Part shown: positions 21,748-30,629 of the stretch, in pieces
Layout of the letters: every line of letters begins with the position of its first letter
Numbering within the stretch: position 1 is the stretch's first letter
Virus record (IMG/VR): IMGVR_UViG_3300042372_000619
Coordinates: 1 to 41,269 of that record
Reading direction: 5' to 3' (one strand)
Length of the DNA: 41,269 nt
Source: a virus
The notes under the pieces: generated by a model
What the model was told of the DNA's origin: nothing
The model's input: only the letters and a program-made list of their open reading frames with translations
Database searches by the model: none
Made by a program: the position numbers and the translations under genes

Positions 21748-22055
21748 TTCGGCGTTTTCCGGAATTTGGGTCCACCAAGGTCATCGGCAACAGGAAAACG
21801 CGCCTTCAGAGCTTCGACCTCGTTCAGAGCCTGCAGGTAGTTGGCGTTGAGATCCTTCACGACCTCCTCGATCTCGCCCACCCGCTCACCCAGCGCCGCC
21901 GCCCGGCCCTGCGCCATCTCGCCCCGGATCTGCGCGGCCGTGGCGTCCAGCAGGGCGCGGCCAAGCTGTTGCGCCAGCCGCCCTTCCAACTGCGTCGCGA
22001 AGTGTTCCTCGCTGTCGTACCAGGGTTGTGCTGTATTGCCCGATTGATCATTCAT
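21744..22055 (-). CDS. Coiled-coil protein of the lysis region, 103 residues
   Basis: Not recognised by name. ATG 22055 follows GGAAGGAC at the spacing seen for other genes of this phage, so it is preferred over the in-frame ATG 22073. The product has EEHFATQLEGRLAQQLGRAL and a predicted coiled coil GERVGEIEEVVKDLNANYLQ-ALNEVEALK. No membrane segment or signal peptide is present, so it is not a classical spanin. It overlaps the holin start by four bases. It may be a regulator of lysis or a structural accessory factor. Confidence 0.65.
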   Translation of the reverse strand: MNDQSGNTAQPWYDSEEHFATQLEGRLAQQLGRALLDATAAQIRGEMAQGRAAALGERVGEIEEVVKDLNANYLQALNEVEALKARFPVADDLGGPKFRKTPK

Positions 22056-22082
22056 CGTTTTCAGTCCTTCCATTGAAAATCG

Positions 22083-24605
22083 TCAGACCAGGGTGACGTA
22101 GCTGCCGCCGTTATCCTTGGTCACCTTCACCACGCTGCCGTCGTAGATCAGCCACACGCCGACCCCGAGGATCAGTTGCTTGCCCGCCAGGATGCTGATG
22201 CTTTCCGAGGACGAGAACGCCCCGGTCATGGCAAAGCCGTTCGGCGCATAGAGCTGGGCCGATCCGTTCTGGCGCAGGCGGAAGCGGGTGTAGTCCGGCA
22301 GGCTGGCGCCGCTCACCGTGCCCAGCGCGCCGTTCTTGACGCACCGCATCGAGAGGTAGCGGCCCGATCCATCGGACCCGCTCTCCATGAGGAATTCGCC
22401 GTGAACGTTTCCGTAAAAGGCCGGATAGACCCCGGTGTCGTCGCCGCTCCGCCCGCTGGTGTTCGACGTCGAGCCGAACACGATCTTCTGATAGTCCGCC
22501 ATGTTCAGCACCGCGCCGCCGCGCGGGAAGCTGACCAGCGTGCCCGCCGGGATCGAGGTAACCGGCAGGGCCGGCGTCACATTGATCACCTGGCTGTCCG
22601 ACCCCGGTATGCCGTCGATTGTCCCGGAGTAGAGCAGCGCCCCCGGTTCGCCGATGGTCACAGGCTCGCCCAGCCAGAACGAGTTGCGCAGAGATCCCAC
22701 CACCTTGATCGAGCTGCCGCCCGAGACGGTCGGGTCCTGCAGGGTTTCGGTCTCGATCAGGCTGGCCTTCACCGTGTCCATGCCGTTGCGGTGATAGCCG
22801 ATCACCACATGCGCCACGTCGGTCGGGCGGCTGCCCTCCTGCTTGAACAGGGTGCCGAACCACATCCGGCCGCCCTTCAGGCTCAGATCCTTGTTGCGCA
22901 CCTGGCTGTGCACAAAGCCGATGGCCGCCACGTCATAGGATGACCCCGGGGTGTCCGACTGCAGGCTTTCCCAGCCGGTCATATAGACGCCATCGGCGCC
23001 GCAATACTGATCGCCGCCGATCTGGCCCGTCGTGGCGGTCATGAAGGTGTGATATTCGGTGGCCTTGGGCACATAGTTGTTGGTCGTGCGCCAGATCGCG
23101 CCATAGACGTCGCCGCCGCCCAGCGGGCCGGCCTTGATCTTGCGATACTCCCAGCCGCTCCAGCTCCGCTTGCCGAAGAAGATGCAGGGCGTCAGCCCGC
23201 CCGCCGGGTTCCAGACATAGGCATTGGTCAGGGCCGGGGTCACGTCAATGTTGTTGCCGCCGGTGTTGACGGCCGTGACCGTCCGCGTCTCAAGCTGCGT
23301 GCCGTCCGCCGTGTTGGCGAAGGCGACCGTCTTGCCCACCCAGCTTGCGTCCGCCGCGCCGCGCAGGGTGATCCGCGTGGCCCCGGAGGCCGCGCCGGCC
23401 GCCGTCATATAGGCCTGCACGCCCGAGTTGCCGCCCTCCGCGTCGAACCAGGCATGGTCCGGGATGGTGTTGCTCTCGAAGTAGCGGGTGGCCAGGTCCC
23501 AGGTCTTCACCGCCGGGCCGATGATCTTGTACGCCCCGCCCGTGGTGAACCGTTGATCCCCCCGGAACCAGCCGGTCAGCCCCTGCGTCCCCCAGGTCGA
23601 GGGCTTGGTCGCCATGTAGGAGAACGCCGCCGGCAGGGCCGTGGTCCCCTCCAGCCAGATGCCGCGCCCGCGATAGGCCTTGGTCAGGTTCGAGCCAAAC
23701 GGCGTCGCCGCCGACTTGGCATAGACCCCGTCCTTCAGATAGACCGCGCTGTCGGAGGCCGCCTCCGCCGCCGTGATCGCCGCATTGTTGGCCGTGGTGT
23801 TGACGCCGCCGCCGTCGACCGCGCCATAGTCCGAGAGTTGCCGCGGCTCCATGCTGCCGCCGCCGCCGCCGACGGGAATGTCCACAAACACCCCGGCGCT
23901 GGAGCTGGTCCACTTGAAGATCTTGTCCGCTGCGGGCGCGCCGCCCGCCGCGATGGCCGCCAGGTTGGCGTGATAGGCCTGCACATCCGTCCCGATCGCC
24001 AGCCCCAGGGCCGTGCGCGCCGTCGCCGCCGTCGAGGCTCCGGTCCCGCCATTGGCCACCGACAGGTCGGTTCCGGTCCAGTCGGCGTTGTTCACTGCAT
24101 CCTTGGCCGCCAGCGCCCCCAGCGTCGGCAGGCCGGTCAGGCTGGAATAGGCATGGGTGTGGGCGCTGGGTGGAAAGGTCGAGGGCTTGTCCGGAATGTC
24201 TGCCCACAGGGTCACGCCCCCGCCGCCGCCGCCGCCGCCGCCCGCGCCCACGTCGCGGCCCAGCTCCTGGATCATCCGCGTGACGCGATCAAACGCCGCG
24301 CCCACCTGCGCCGGGGTCAACTGCCCGGCGTTGCCGTAGGTATAGGGCTGGTCCTTGGGCGTCGCCCGCGTGATCAGCACCGCCACGCCCGCGCCCGGCG
24401 CCAGGCCGCCGACCGGGTTGATCAGCGCGCCGCCCGCCAGCCGGTCGCCCGTCACCAGATAGTCAACGCCCGCCGTCTTGGAGACCCCGGCGTAGCTCAC
24501 CCGCAGTTCGCTGTCGCTGGCGAACGAGAACCCCGCCGCAAACGTCTCGCCCGGCCCGCCGGTCGCGGTATAGGCGGTGCTCGGATATTCGACGACGAGG
24601 GTCAT
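22083..24605 (-). CDS. Second tail fibre / tailspike protein
   Basis: An 840-residue fibre. The N-terminus ([70 protein letters not shown]) follows the T7-gp17-like pattern of a virion-attachment domain. A run of nine glycines follows at 122-130, then [20 protein letters not shown] (a fibre motif) and a second glycine linker. After it comes [20 protein letters not shown], the start of a pectate-lyase-like beta-helix, and a long beta-rich body. It may bind a different receptor from the tailspike at 1926-4826. ATG 24605 matches other gp17-like starts; GTG 24620 is an alternative. Neither has a good ribosome site. A tandem REP-like repeat lies directly upstream. Confidence 0.83.
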   Translation of the reverse strand: MTLVVEYPSTAYTATGGPGETFAAGFSFASDSELRVSYAGVSKTAGVDYLVTGDRLAGGALINPVGGLAPGAGVAVLITRATPKDQPYTYGNAGQLTPAQVGAAFDRVTRMIQELGRDVGAGGGGGGGGGVTLWADIPDKPSTFPPSAHTHAYSSLTGLPTLGALAAKDAVNNADWTGTDLSVANGGTGASTAATARTALGLAIGTDVQAYHANLAAIAAGGAPAADKIFKWTSSSAGVFVDIPVGGGGGSMEPRQLSDYGAVDGGGVNTTANNAAITAAEAASDSAVYLKDGVYAKSAATPFGSNLTKAYRGRGIWLEGTTALPAAFSYMATKPSTWGTQGLTGWFRGDQRFTTGGAYKIIGPAVKTWDLATRYFESNTIPDHAWFDAEGGNSGVQAYMTAAGAASGATRITLRGAADASWVGKTVAFANTADGTQLETRTVTAVNTGGNNIDVTPALTNAYVWNPAGGLTPCIFFGKRSWSGWEYRKIKAGPLGGGDVYGAIWRTTNNYVPKATEYHTFMTATTGQIGGDQYCGADGVYMTGWESLQSDTPGSSYDVAAIGFVHSQVRNKDLSLKGGRMWFGTLFKQEGSRPTDVAHVVIGYHRNGMDTVKASLIETETLQDPTVSGGSSIKVVGSLRNSFWLGEPVTIGEPGALLYSGTIDGIPGSDSQVINVTPALPVTSIPAGTLVSFPRGGAVLNMADYQKIVFGSTSNTSGRSGDDTGVYPAFYGNVHGEFLMESGSDGSGRYLSMRCVKNGALGTVSGASLPDYTRFRLRQNGSAQLYAPNGFAMTGAFSSSESISILAGKQLILGVGVWLIYDGSVVKVTKDNGGSYVTLV

Positions 24606-24650
24606 AGGCCCATAGTCCACGCGCGCAGCCGCGCGTGGATATGGGCCGTT

Positions 24651-24740
24651 CCTCCCCCCGCTGGGGGAGGTGGCGCGCAGCGCCGGAGGGGGTTGCCTCC
24701 CCCCGCTGGGGGAGGTGGCGCGCAGCGCCGGAGGGGGTTG
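24651..24740. repeat. REP-like element, two perfect tandem 45-bp copies
   Basis: Units at 24651-24695 and 24696-24740 are identical. Each contains the complementary pair CCTCCCCC/GGGGGAGG and the pair GGCGC/GCGCC, followed by GGAGGGGG. This layout is a common dispersed palindromic element of GC-rich proteobacterial chromosomes. It lies between gapR and the tail-fibre gene on the late strand. Related elements occur at 36649 and 40745. Confidence 0.85.
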
Positions 24741-24762
24741 CAGCCCCCGGCGCCATCAAGGG

Positions 24763-25032
24763 TCAGATCTCGCCGATGGCTGACAGATAGAGGTCGGTGA
24801 TCGCCTCCTCCTCCTGGCGCTTGGCGCGGTCCTGCTTACGGATGCGGATCACCTTGCGGATCACCTTCACGTCGAAGCCGTTACCCTTGGCCTCGGCGAA
24901 CACCTCGGAGATCTGCTCGGCGATCTCGGCCTTTTCCTGCTCCAGCCGCTCGATGCGCTCGATGACGCTTTTGAGCTGGGACTGGGCGGTCTGGTTCAGC
25001 ACATCGGGATGCGCGGTTGCGTCGTCTGTCAT
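24763..25032 (-). CDS. gapR: GapR-like nucleoid-associated protein (DUF2312)
   Basis: An 89-residue protein, the standard GapR length. In GapR of Caulobacter, an essential protein encircles overtwisted, often AT-rich DNA ahead of forks and RNA polymerase. Here the coiled-coil N-terminal helix QLKSVIERIERLEQEKAEIA is followed by EVFAEAKGNGFDVKVIRKVI, then RIRKQDRAKRQEEEAITDLY and LSAIGEI, so all family blocks are present. ATG 25032 has GGAAGGA upstream; TTG 25047 is rejected. It lies in the late operon between the 892-residue core protein and the tail fibre, so it is expected to be made late. It may organise phage DNA, or compete with host GapR. Confidence 0.92.
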   Translation of the reverse strand: MTDDATAHPDVLNQTAQSQLKSVIERIERLEQEKAEIAEQISEVFAEAKGNGFDVKVIRKVIRIRKQDRAKRQEEEAITDLYLSAIGEI

Positions 25033-25110
25033 GGGTGGTCCTTCCAATACCGGCCTGCTTGCCGGTCCTGAGAGGATCGATCATCCGCAGCCCGCGCGGA
25101 TAAATTCCCC

Positions 25111-27789
25111 CTACTGCACCGCGTCCGTCGGCGAGATCAGGAAATCACTCCCCTCGCGCTCGCGCACATTGGCCTCATACCGCGCCAGATACCCCGGCGA
25201 GATCGCCTCCTGCAGCCGCCACAGCACCAGATAGTCCAGCGCCAGCCGGGTGTAGAAGATGTTGGCGAACGGGGTGTTGTCCTTGATGAACCGGAACCCC
25301 TGTTGCTCCAGCACCTGCTTCGAGGCGTCGCGCTTCTCGTCCGTGGTCAGCGGGTTGAGCGTCCCGGCCGCCGCGCCCACCACCAGGCGCAGCCGCTCCA
25401 GCTCGCTCACCGACGGGCCGGCGAAACTGCTGATCGTCGCCGGCATGCCGCTGCGCGCATACTCACCGAACAGGAAGTCGCCATAGATCCCCATGCCGCC
25501 GCCCTGCAGCAACGCCGCCAGCCAGGTTTCCGGCCGGTCCAGCGGGCGCGGCGTGCGGCCCTTGACCAGTTGCTTGGCCTGTAGCGACGCCGCCCCCAGC
25601 AGGGTCGTGGCCACGATCAGATGCGCCAGCAGGGCGACCGGCTGGCGACCCGCGAACCCCCGCGCCGCCGGCGCCACATGCCGCCCCAGGATCGCCGCCG
25701 AAAAGCTCCAGAACTGGGTGAAGCTGCGCACCGCCTCGCCCCACACGGTGCCCGCCTTCAGGCCCTGAACCAGCGCCACCCGCTCCCGCGCCCGGGCCTC
25801 TGTCAGCGCATCGTCGAGGATGCCGCCGGTCATGGTCTGGAACCTGAGCTTGATGTCGTCACGCAACCGCGCCGCCGCCGCCGCCGTGGCCTGCTTGCCC
25901 TTCAGGCCCGCCCAGCCATGCACCTGCGCATCCGACAGGCCGTCGATGGCTTCCAGGCTGAAATAGGTCCGCCCGTCCTCCAGCGGCGTGGTCCCGGTCC
26001 GCGCCAGATCCCACAGACCCCGGTCGATCCCGTACCGCTCGAACGTCTCGCGCGTGCCGGCCTGCAATCCAGCCCACTCAAATTGCGCTTCCGCGCCCCA
26101 ATGAGCGGACAGCATTTCACCGACGCCCCGGCGCAGGCCGTCCGACCAGGCTTCAAAACCGTTCACCCGATAGAACACCCGCTGCGCCCAGGCCGACCAG
26201 CCCAGCGGCCCGTCCGTGGCCGTGAAGCGGCCCATCAGATGCGCCGCCGCCGACCGCGACCCCACGTCCAGCAAATCTGCAGCGCGCTTGCCCTCGGCGT
26301 CCTGAAGCCGCGCGATGCCTTTCAGCGCCGCGCCATAGCCGCCCGCGAAATTGCCGCCCGCCCGGGTCATGGCCTGACTGGCCAGCGCCGTGTCCGACAG
26401 CGCCGACAGCACCATGCCGCCCAGCTTGCTCAACACCTGCGAGGTCCGGATCGTGCGCCCGATCAGCGCCAGCCGCAGGTTGTCGGGCCGGTTGGTTTCC
26501 CCGGTCAGCTCGTCAAACTCCGCCTGTCGCAAGCGGCTCTGCAGGGCGTTGGCCGCCCCCGCATCGCCGCGCGCCCGCGCCGCCGATCCCAGCGTCTCCA
26601 TCGTGCGCCCGAAGGCGGCTTCCGGCGACGGTCCCCAGCGCGCCATCAGGGCCGCGTTCTTGCCGCCGCGCTCCAGCTCGCCCATCACCACGCCATAGAG
26701 CGACCCCCGCCCATACTCCGCGTGATAGTCCATCCAGGCGTCCGGGTCCCTGAAGTGCAGCACCCGGTGCTTGCTGACCGCGCGGGCCTTGCCGGCCGGC
26801 GGCCGGAATTCCGCCAGATCCTGCGCGCCCCCCAGCACCTCGTGGGCGCCCGAGACGATGTTCCACCAGGCGCGGTACAGGAACCGCTCCTCCAGATCCG
26901 CCGCGTCGTCGATCACCCCGGCCTTCGCCAGCGCCTCGGCCTCGTCCGCCAGCGCCCCGTCGGCCGCGTCGATCCCGTCGAAGGTCGCCGGGTCCAGCCG
27001 TGGCCGGATATAGTCCCGCCATTGCCGGAACGCCTTGCGCGACGCCTGCAGGCGCGCCTCGCCCCACCTGGCCGGCGCACCGATCCCCGCCTCGCGAAAC
27101 TCCCGCCAGAACCCGCCCGACACCTTCAGCCGGTCGTGCGACTGCGCCGCGATCCGCCCCTTCAGCTTGCCCACGAACGCGCCCTGGGCGTTCAGACCCT
27201 GACGGTTTTTCTCCAGCGCGGCGGCGAACACCCGCGCCGCCGCCAGCGCGTCGGCATCCCCCGTCGCCTCGATATCGGCCCCGTTCAGCCGCGCCATCTC
27301 GCGCGCGACGTCGCGGTCGAACGCATCGTCTCCGCCGCCCCAGAAGTTCACCAGCCGGTCGCTCAGGCCCTCGTGCGCCGCCAGACCGCGCTCGACGTCG
27401 CCCCACGCCGCCACGGCGCGCGCCCGGCCCTCGGCGTCCACGCTGGCGCTGGAGAACCCGGCCTGCTTGTCGGAGCCCACATTGTAGGCCTTCAGGGCCT
27501 GCGCCTCGTCCAGCCCGCCCGCCGTCATGGCGGCCATCCGGGTTTCACGTGCAACCCTGGCGGCCTTGGCGAAATGCTCCAGCCGGCGCGCCTGCAGGGC
27601 GGTTTCCACCTCCTCCCGCGTCAGGTCCGCGGCCGCCTGTTGCCAGGCCTGTTCATCACTGGCCGTCGGGGCCTTGCCCTTGGCGCGTTTGTGCTTGCGC
27701 GCCAGCCGGTCGAGGATGTCGTCGATCTCGGCGTCGGTGAAGGCGTCGCCGGTGGCGGCGCGGATGGGGGCGTGGCAGGCGCGGGTCAT
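25111..27789 (-). CDS. Large internal virion (ejection/core) protein, 892 residues
   Basis: Probable counterpart of T7 gp16, the largest inner-core protein ejected to form the DNA channel across the envelope. The N-terminal half is highly charged and helical (FTDAEIDDILDRLARKHKRA and on). The second half has Ala/Gly-rich amphipathic segments (GGMVLSALSDTALASQAMT), then hydrophobic stretches near FAGRQPVALLAHLIVATTLLG-AASLQAK. The call rests on position after the SLT-containing protein, size and composition; sequence motifs are not decisive. It overlaps the XF1762-type gene by four bases (ATGA). An imperfect parS-like sequence near 27541 lies inside it and is probably chance. Confidence 0.75.
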   Translation of the reverse strand: MTRACHAPIRAATGDAFTDAEIDDILDRLARKHKRAKGKAPTASDEQAWQQAAADLTREEVETALQARRLEHFAKAARVARETRMAAMTAGGLDEAQALKAYNVGSDKQAGFSSASVDAEGRARAVAAWGDVERGLAAHEGLSDRLVNFWGGGDDAFDRDVAREMARLNGADIEATGDADALAAARVFAAALEKNRQGLNAQGAFVGKLKGRIAAQSHDRLKVSGGFWREFREAGIGAPARWGEARLQASRKAFRQWRDYIRPRLDPATFDGIDAADGALADEAEALAKAGVIDDAADLEERFLYRAWWNIVSGAHEVLGGAQDLAEFRPPAGKARAVSKHRVLHFRDPDAWMDYHAEYGRGSLYGVVMGELERGGKNAALMARWGPSPEAAFGRTMETLGSAARARGDAGAANALQSRLRQAEFDELTGETNRPDNLRLALIGRTIRTSQVLSKLGGMVLSALSDTALASQAMTRAGGNFAGGYGAALKGIARLQDAEGKRAADLLDVGSRSAAAHLMGRFTATDGPLGWSAWAQRVFYRVNGFEAWSDGLRRGVGEMLSAHWGAEAQFEWAGLQAGTRETFERYGIDRGLWDLARTGTTPLEDGRTYFSLEAIDGLSDAQVHGWAGLKGKQATAAAAARLRDDIKLRFQTMTGGILDDALTEARARERVALVQGLKAGTVWGEAVRSFTQFWSFSAAILGRHVAPAARGFAGRQPVALLAHLIVATTLLGAASLQAKQLVKGRTPRPLDRPETWLAALLQGGGMGIYGDFLFGEYARSGMPATISSFAGPSVSELERLRLVVGAAAGTLNPLTTDEKRDASKQVLEQQGFRFIKDNTPFANIFYTRLALDYLVLWRLQEAISPGYLARYEANVREREGSDFLISPTDAVQ

Positions 27790-28247
27790 GCGGCAATCTC
27801 CCAGCGGAACTTGTTCTGGCCGTAGATCGGCTGCCAGTCTCTTTCCCTGCTGGCCCTACTCCAGCCGTCGTCACGCCCCGCGACTTCGCCAGCAATCTTC
27901 CATCCAGCGCCGCGCAAGCTGTAGCCGCCCTCGGCCTGCAGGGTATAGGTCACAAGGCGGCGGCCACCCATCTGCTGCCATATTCGCCAGCATCGGCCGT
28001 ACAGAAACGAACACGTCCCCTTGGGCGCTTCGGGACTTGCGCACACCCGAAGAACTTCGGCGGTGTAACTGTCCTGGAGAAGCCGGGCGACCGGGCGACC
28101 GACGATGGCGACGCCGAACATGCCGTCATCCGTCGCCGCGCCAATCGCGAACTTGCCGCCGTCGCGCGTCGTGCGCCCGGAGTGGCGATGGAACTGCGTC
28201 ACGAAATCGTTGGCCTCGCGCAGGCTTAGGGGGATGGGCCGGATCAT
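27786..28247 (-). CDS. XF1762-family (GNAT-like) protein
   Basis: A 153-residue protein matching the small phage family XF1762: MIRPIPLSLREANDFVTQFH, R(H)SGRTTRDGGKFAIGA, MFGVAIVGRPVARLLQDSYT, VLRVCASPEAPKGTCSFLYG, GGRRLVTYTLQAEGGYSLRG. The fold is expected to be GNAT-like, but neither a substrate nor catalysis has been shown for the family. ATG 28247 overlaps the previous stop by one base and has GGGAGGGG just before. It lies between two ejection-type proteins, which is odd for an enzyme. It could modify a virion or host protein, or belong to a moron-like insertion. Confidence 0.82.
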   Translation of the reverse strand: MIRPIPLSLREANDFVTQFHRHSGRTTRDGGKFAIGAATDDGMFGVAIVGRPVARLLQDSYTAEVLRVCASPEAPKGTCSFLYGRCWRIWQQMGGRRLVTYTLQAEGGYSLRGAGWKIAGEVAGRDDGWSRASRERDWQPIYGQNKFRWEIAA

Positions 28248-30592
28248 CACCCCTCCCTTAAACAAAACGCCGCCGCCCGGATCGCCTCGGCGATCACAGC
28301 GGGGTCATCGCGCGGGGCCAGCGCCGGCGCATCGGCCAGCACCTCGTCGGCCAGCGCCTTCAGTTCCGGATCAATCAGGGTCGTGGGGTCGGGGCGTCCG
28401 CCCTCGCCTACCCCTCCCGCAGCGCCTTCGCCAGGTCCGCGTTGTACGCCTTCTCCGCCCCCTCCGCCGGCATCCGGGCGAAGGTCGACGCCAGCAGGGT
28501 CCGGGCGCTCTTTGGGGGCGAGGTCGAGGAGGTCGGCTTCGGCGGGGAACCGCTCGTCTCCGGCGAATTTCCGGTTGAGGCCGTCGAGAATGAGGCGGGC
28601 TTCGCCATCGGGCGTATCTCCAAACAGGTTCGGGCCGGGGGCCACGTCGCCCGCCTGTCGCGCATAGTCCTTCAGCGCCCAGGCGATCTTATCCGCAGAA
28701 CGGTGCCGACGGAAAGTGTCATCCCGGAAAAACAGCCGCAGGAAGGCTTCGGTTTCCACATCCACCGAATTCCCGCCGAACAACTCCTGCTGATCCAGCC
28801 GCTGGGCGATCCATTCATCCACAGGAATTCTATGGTCGCGGGCGTGGCGGATCATGTCCACCGCCGCCCGGAGCTGCGCCGTCACATCAAGGTCAGCCGG
28901 GATCTCGCCCCGCGCCGCCAGCGATCGCATCTTCGCCCAGCCGGGCGCGGCGTCCGACAGCGCCGCCCCCAGGGTGCGGATATTCGGGTCCGCCGTCTCG
29001 AAGACGGCTTCCACCAGGCGCGGATCGTCATAGGCCCTCGCCACCAGCGCCGCCGCCGCCCGCTGGCGACCCTGCTGGCTGAGCGCGCCGTCCGCCGCCG
29101 CAAAGGCGTTCTGCTGGTCCGGCGCCACCTTGGCCACGAAGGCCTGCATGAAGGCGCGCTCGCCCGCCGCCGTGCCGTCGATCCGGCTCAGCACCGCATC
29201 GTCCAGCGCCGCCGCGTCGGCCATCGCCTGTTCAGACGGTCCCATGGTTTCCGTGGGCGCCGCGTTCATTTCCCGGGCCAGCGCCGCCCGCGCCTCCCCG
29301 TCCATCCGGCCTGTGCGGATGCGCACCAGCACCGGGTTGGTCATGCCGTCGGTGTCAAACCCCTGCGCGGCCAGCTCCTGACGATAGCGGCCATAGGCCT
29401 CCGAGCCCGTCCGCGCCGACCGACGCAGCGCAATCGTCCGCCCGTTCCCGCTTTCCACCGTGCCGTCGGGCGCCACCAGCGGCGCGCCCGTCTCCGCGCC
29501 GGCCTCGCGCATCAGCCGCTTGGGGTTCAGTTCCGCTTCCAGCCGGAAGTTGCCCGCCTGGCTCCCCGCCCGCGTCCGGTCGCGCGGCTGCAGGGCTTCC
29601 GGGAACGCCGCATTGCGCTCCAGGTCATCGGTGTGGCTGGTCACCAGATCGTCCAGTTCCACCAGGGCGTACTTCACCGGGATCTCGCGGCCGCGCGACG
29701 TCACCGCCACATCGGCCTCCAGCTCGCGCGCCGTGATCCGTGGCCCGCCGCCGCCCTCGTCCAGCGCCGCCAGCCGTTCGGGCGTGGGCGCGGCCCTCGG
29801 GGGCGCTTCCTTCTCGATGATCGCGGCCACGCTCACCGGCCGGTCGGCGGACACATCGTCCAGCGCGCTCATCACCGCCCCCAGCCGGGCGTCCTCGTCC
29901 AGCCGCGCCAGCGCCGCCGGCTGGCCCCGCCCGCCGAACACGCCGCCCAGCACCCCGCCGATCCCGCCGCCCAGCACCGTGCCCAGCAGCACGTTGTTCA
30001 GCGCATCGCCCGCCGTGTAGTCCGGATCATCGGCATTGCTCAGGGCGAACGCCCCGGCCTCATAGACCACGCCGCCCGCCGCGCCCTCGATCCCGCCGAT
30101 CACCGCCCCGCGCCCGACATTGGCCACCCGCCCGGCCTTGCCCAGCACGCTGCCCGCCCGGAACACCGCCCCGCCTTCCAGCGTCCCGCGCAGGCCCAGC
30201 AGTTCGGGGGCGAACATCAGCGGCAGGCCCACCGGATCGAACAGCGCCCCGGTCAGGGCCGCGCCGATCTTGCCCAACGGCCCCAGTTCGGAACGGCTCA
30301 TCACATCGTCGCGGAACGCCCGGCGCTGCGCCGAATGTTGCTTGCGCGCCGCATCGTTCTCATAGGTCGGGCGCTCGAAGGTCAGTTGCCCCTCGACGCC
30401 ATAGTCCCGGTTGGCCGTTTCCGGGTCCAGCAGTTCGCCGCGCCCGCGCCCGAAGCCGCGCGCCACATCGCCGGCCGCCGCCGTCAACTGGCCCATCTGG
30501 CTTTCAAACGTCAGCAGACCCGACGACGACCCGCTCAGGGCTTCGGCGGCATCCGCCTCATCGACGTCTGGATCAATCAGCAGGCTTGGCAT
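28247..30592 (-). CDS. Internal virion protein with ddrB-like ParB-superfamily domain
   Basis: A 781-residue protein in the ejection-protein block. The first third (1-220) has Gly/Ala-rich hydrophobic stretches (LLGTVLGGGIGGVLGGVFGG) suiting membrane insertion. Residues about 290-470 (PRITARELEADVAVTSRGRE, VKYALVELDDLVTSH, PLVAPDGTVESGNGRTIALR, TNPVLVRIRTGRMD, REMNAAPTETMGPSEQAMAD) match the ddrB-like ParB-superfamily domain, with GNGR (382-385) in place of the nucleotide-binding GxRR box of ParB. A helical tail follows. A Gly-rich stretch near 28410-28480 has a coding-like alternate frame (see findings). It ends one base into the XF1762 gene. CTPase or DNA-binding activity is not shown. Confidence 0.8.
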   Translation of the reverse strand: MPSLLIDPDVDEADAAEALSGSSSGLLTFESQMGQLTAAAGDVARGFGRGRGELLDPETANRDYGVEGQLTFERPTYENDAARKQHSAQRRAFRDDVMSRSELGPLGKIGAALTGALFDPVGLPLMFAPELLGLRGTLEGGAVFRAGSVLGKAGRVANVGRGAVIGGIEGAAGGVVYEAGAFALSNADDPDYTAGDALNNVLLGTVLGGGIGGVLGGVFGGRGQPAALARLDEDARLGAVMSALDDVSADRPVSVAAIIEKEAPPRAAPTPERLAALDEGGGGPRITARELEADVAVTSRGREIPVKYALVELDDLVTSHTDDLERNAAFPEALQPRDRTRAGSQAGNFRLEAELNPKRLMREAGAETGAPLVAPDGTVESGNGRTIALRRSARTGSEAYGRYRQELAAQGFDTDGMTNPVLVRIRTGRMDGEARAALAREMNAAPTETMGPSEQAMADAAALDDAVLSRIDGTAAGERAFMQAFVAKVAPDQQNAFAAADGALSQQGRQRAAAALVARAYDDPRLVEAVFETADPNIRTLGAALSDAAPGWAKMRSLAARGEIPADLDVTAQLRAAVDMIRHARDHRIPVDEWIAQRLDQQELFGGNSVDVETEAFLRLFFRDDTFRRHRSADKIAWALKDYARQAGDVAPGPNLFGDTPDGEARLILDGLNRKFAGDERFPAEADLLDLAPKERPDPAGVDLRPDAGGGGGEGVQRGPGEGAAGGVGEGGRPDPTTLIDPELKALADEVLADAPALAPRDDPAVIAEAIRAAAFCLREG

Positions 30593-30629
30593 GCGCTCAC
30601 TTTCGCCCGGGCGACGTTTCGTTGCATAT

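Noticed and set aside
24651-24740. CRISPR array
   Set aside because: The two repeat copies are directly adjacent without spacers and belong to a dispersed REP-like family. No cas genes are present.
27541-27556. Second parS-like sequence GGTTTCACGTGCAACC (13/16) with the canonical central CACGTG
   Set aside because: It lies in the coding sequence of the 892-residue core protein and three mismatches make chance likely. I would only revisit it if the site at 16296 is shown to bind ParB.
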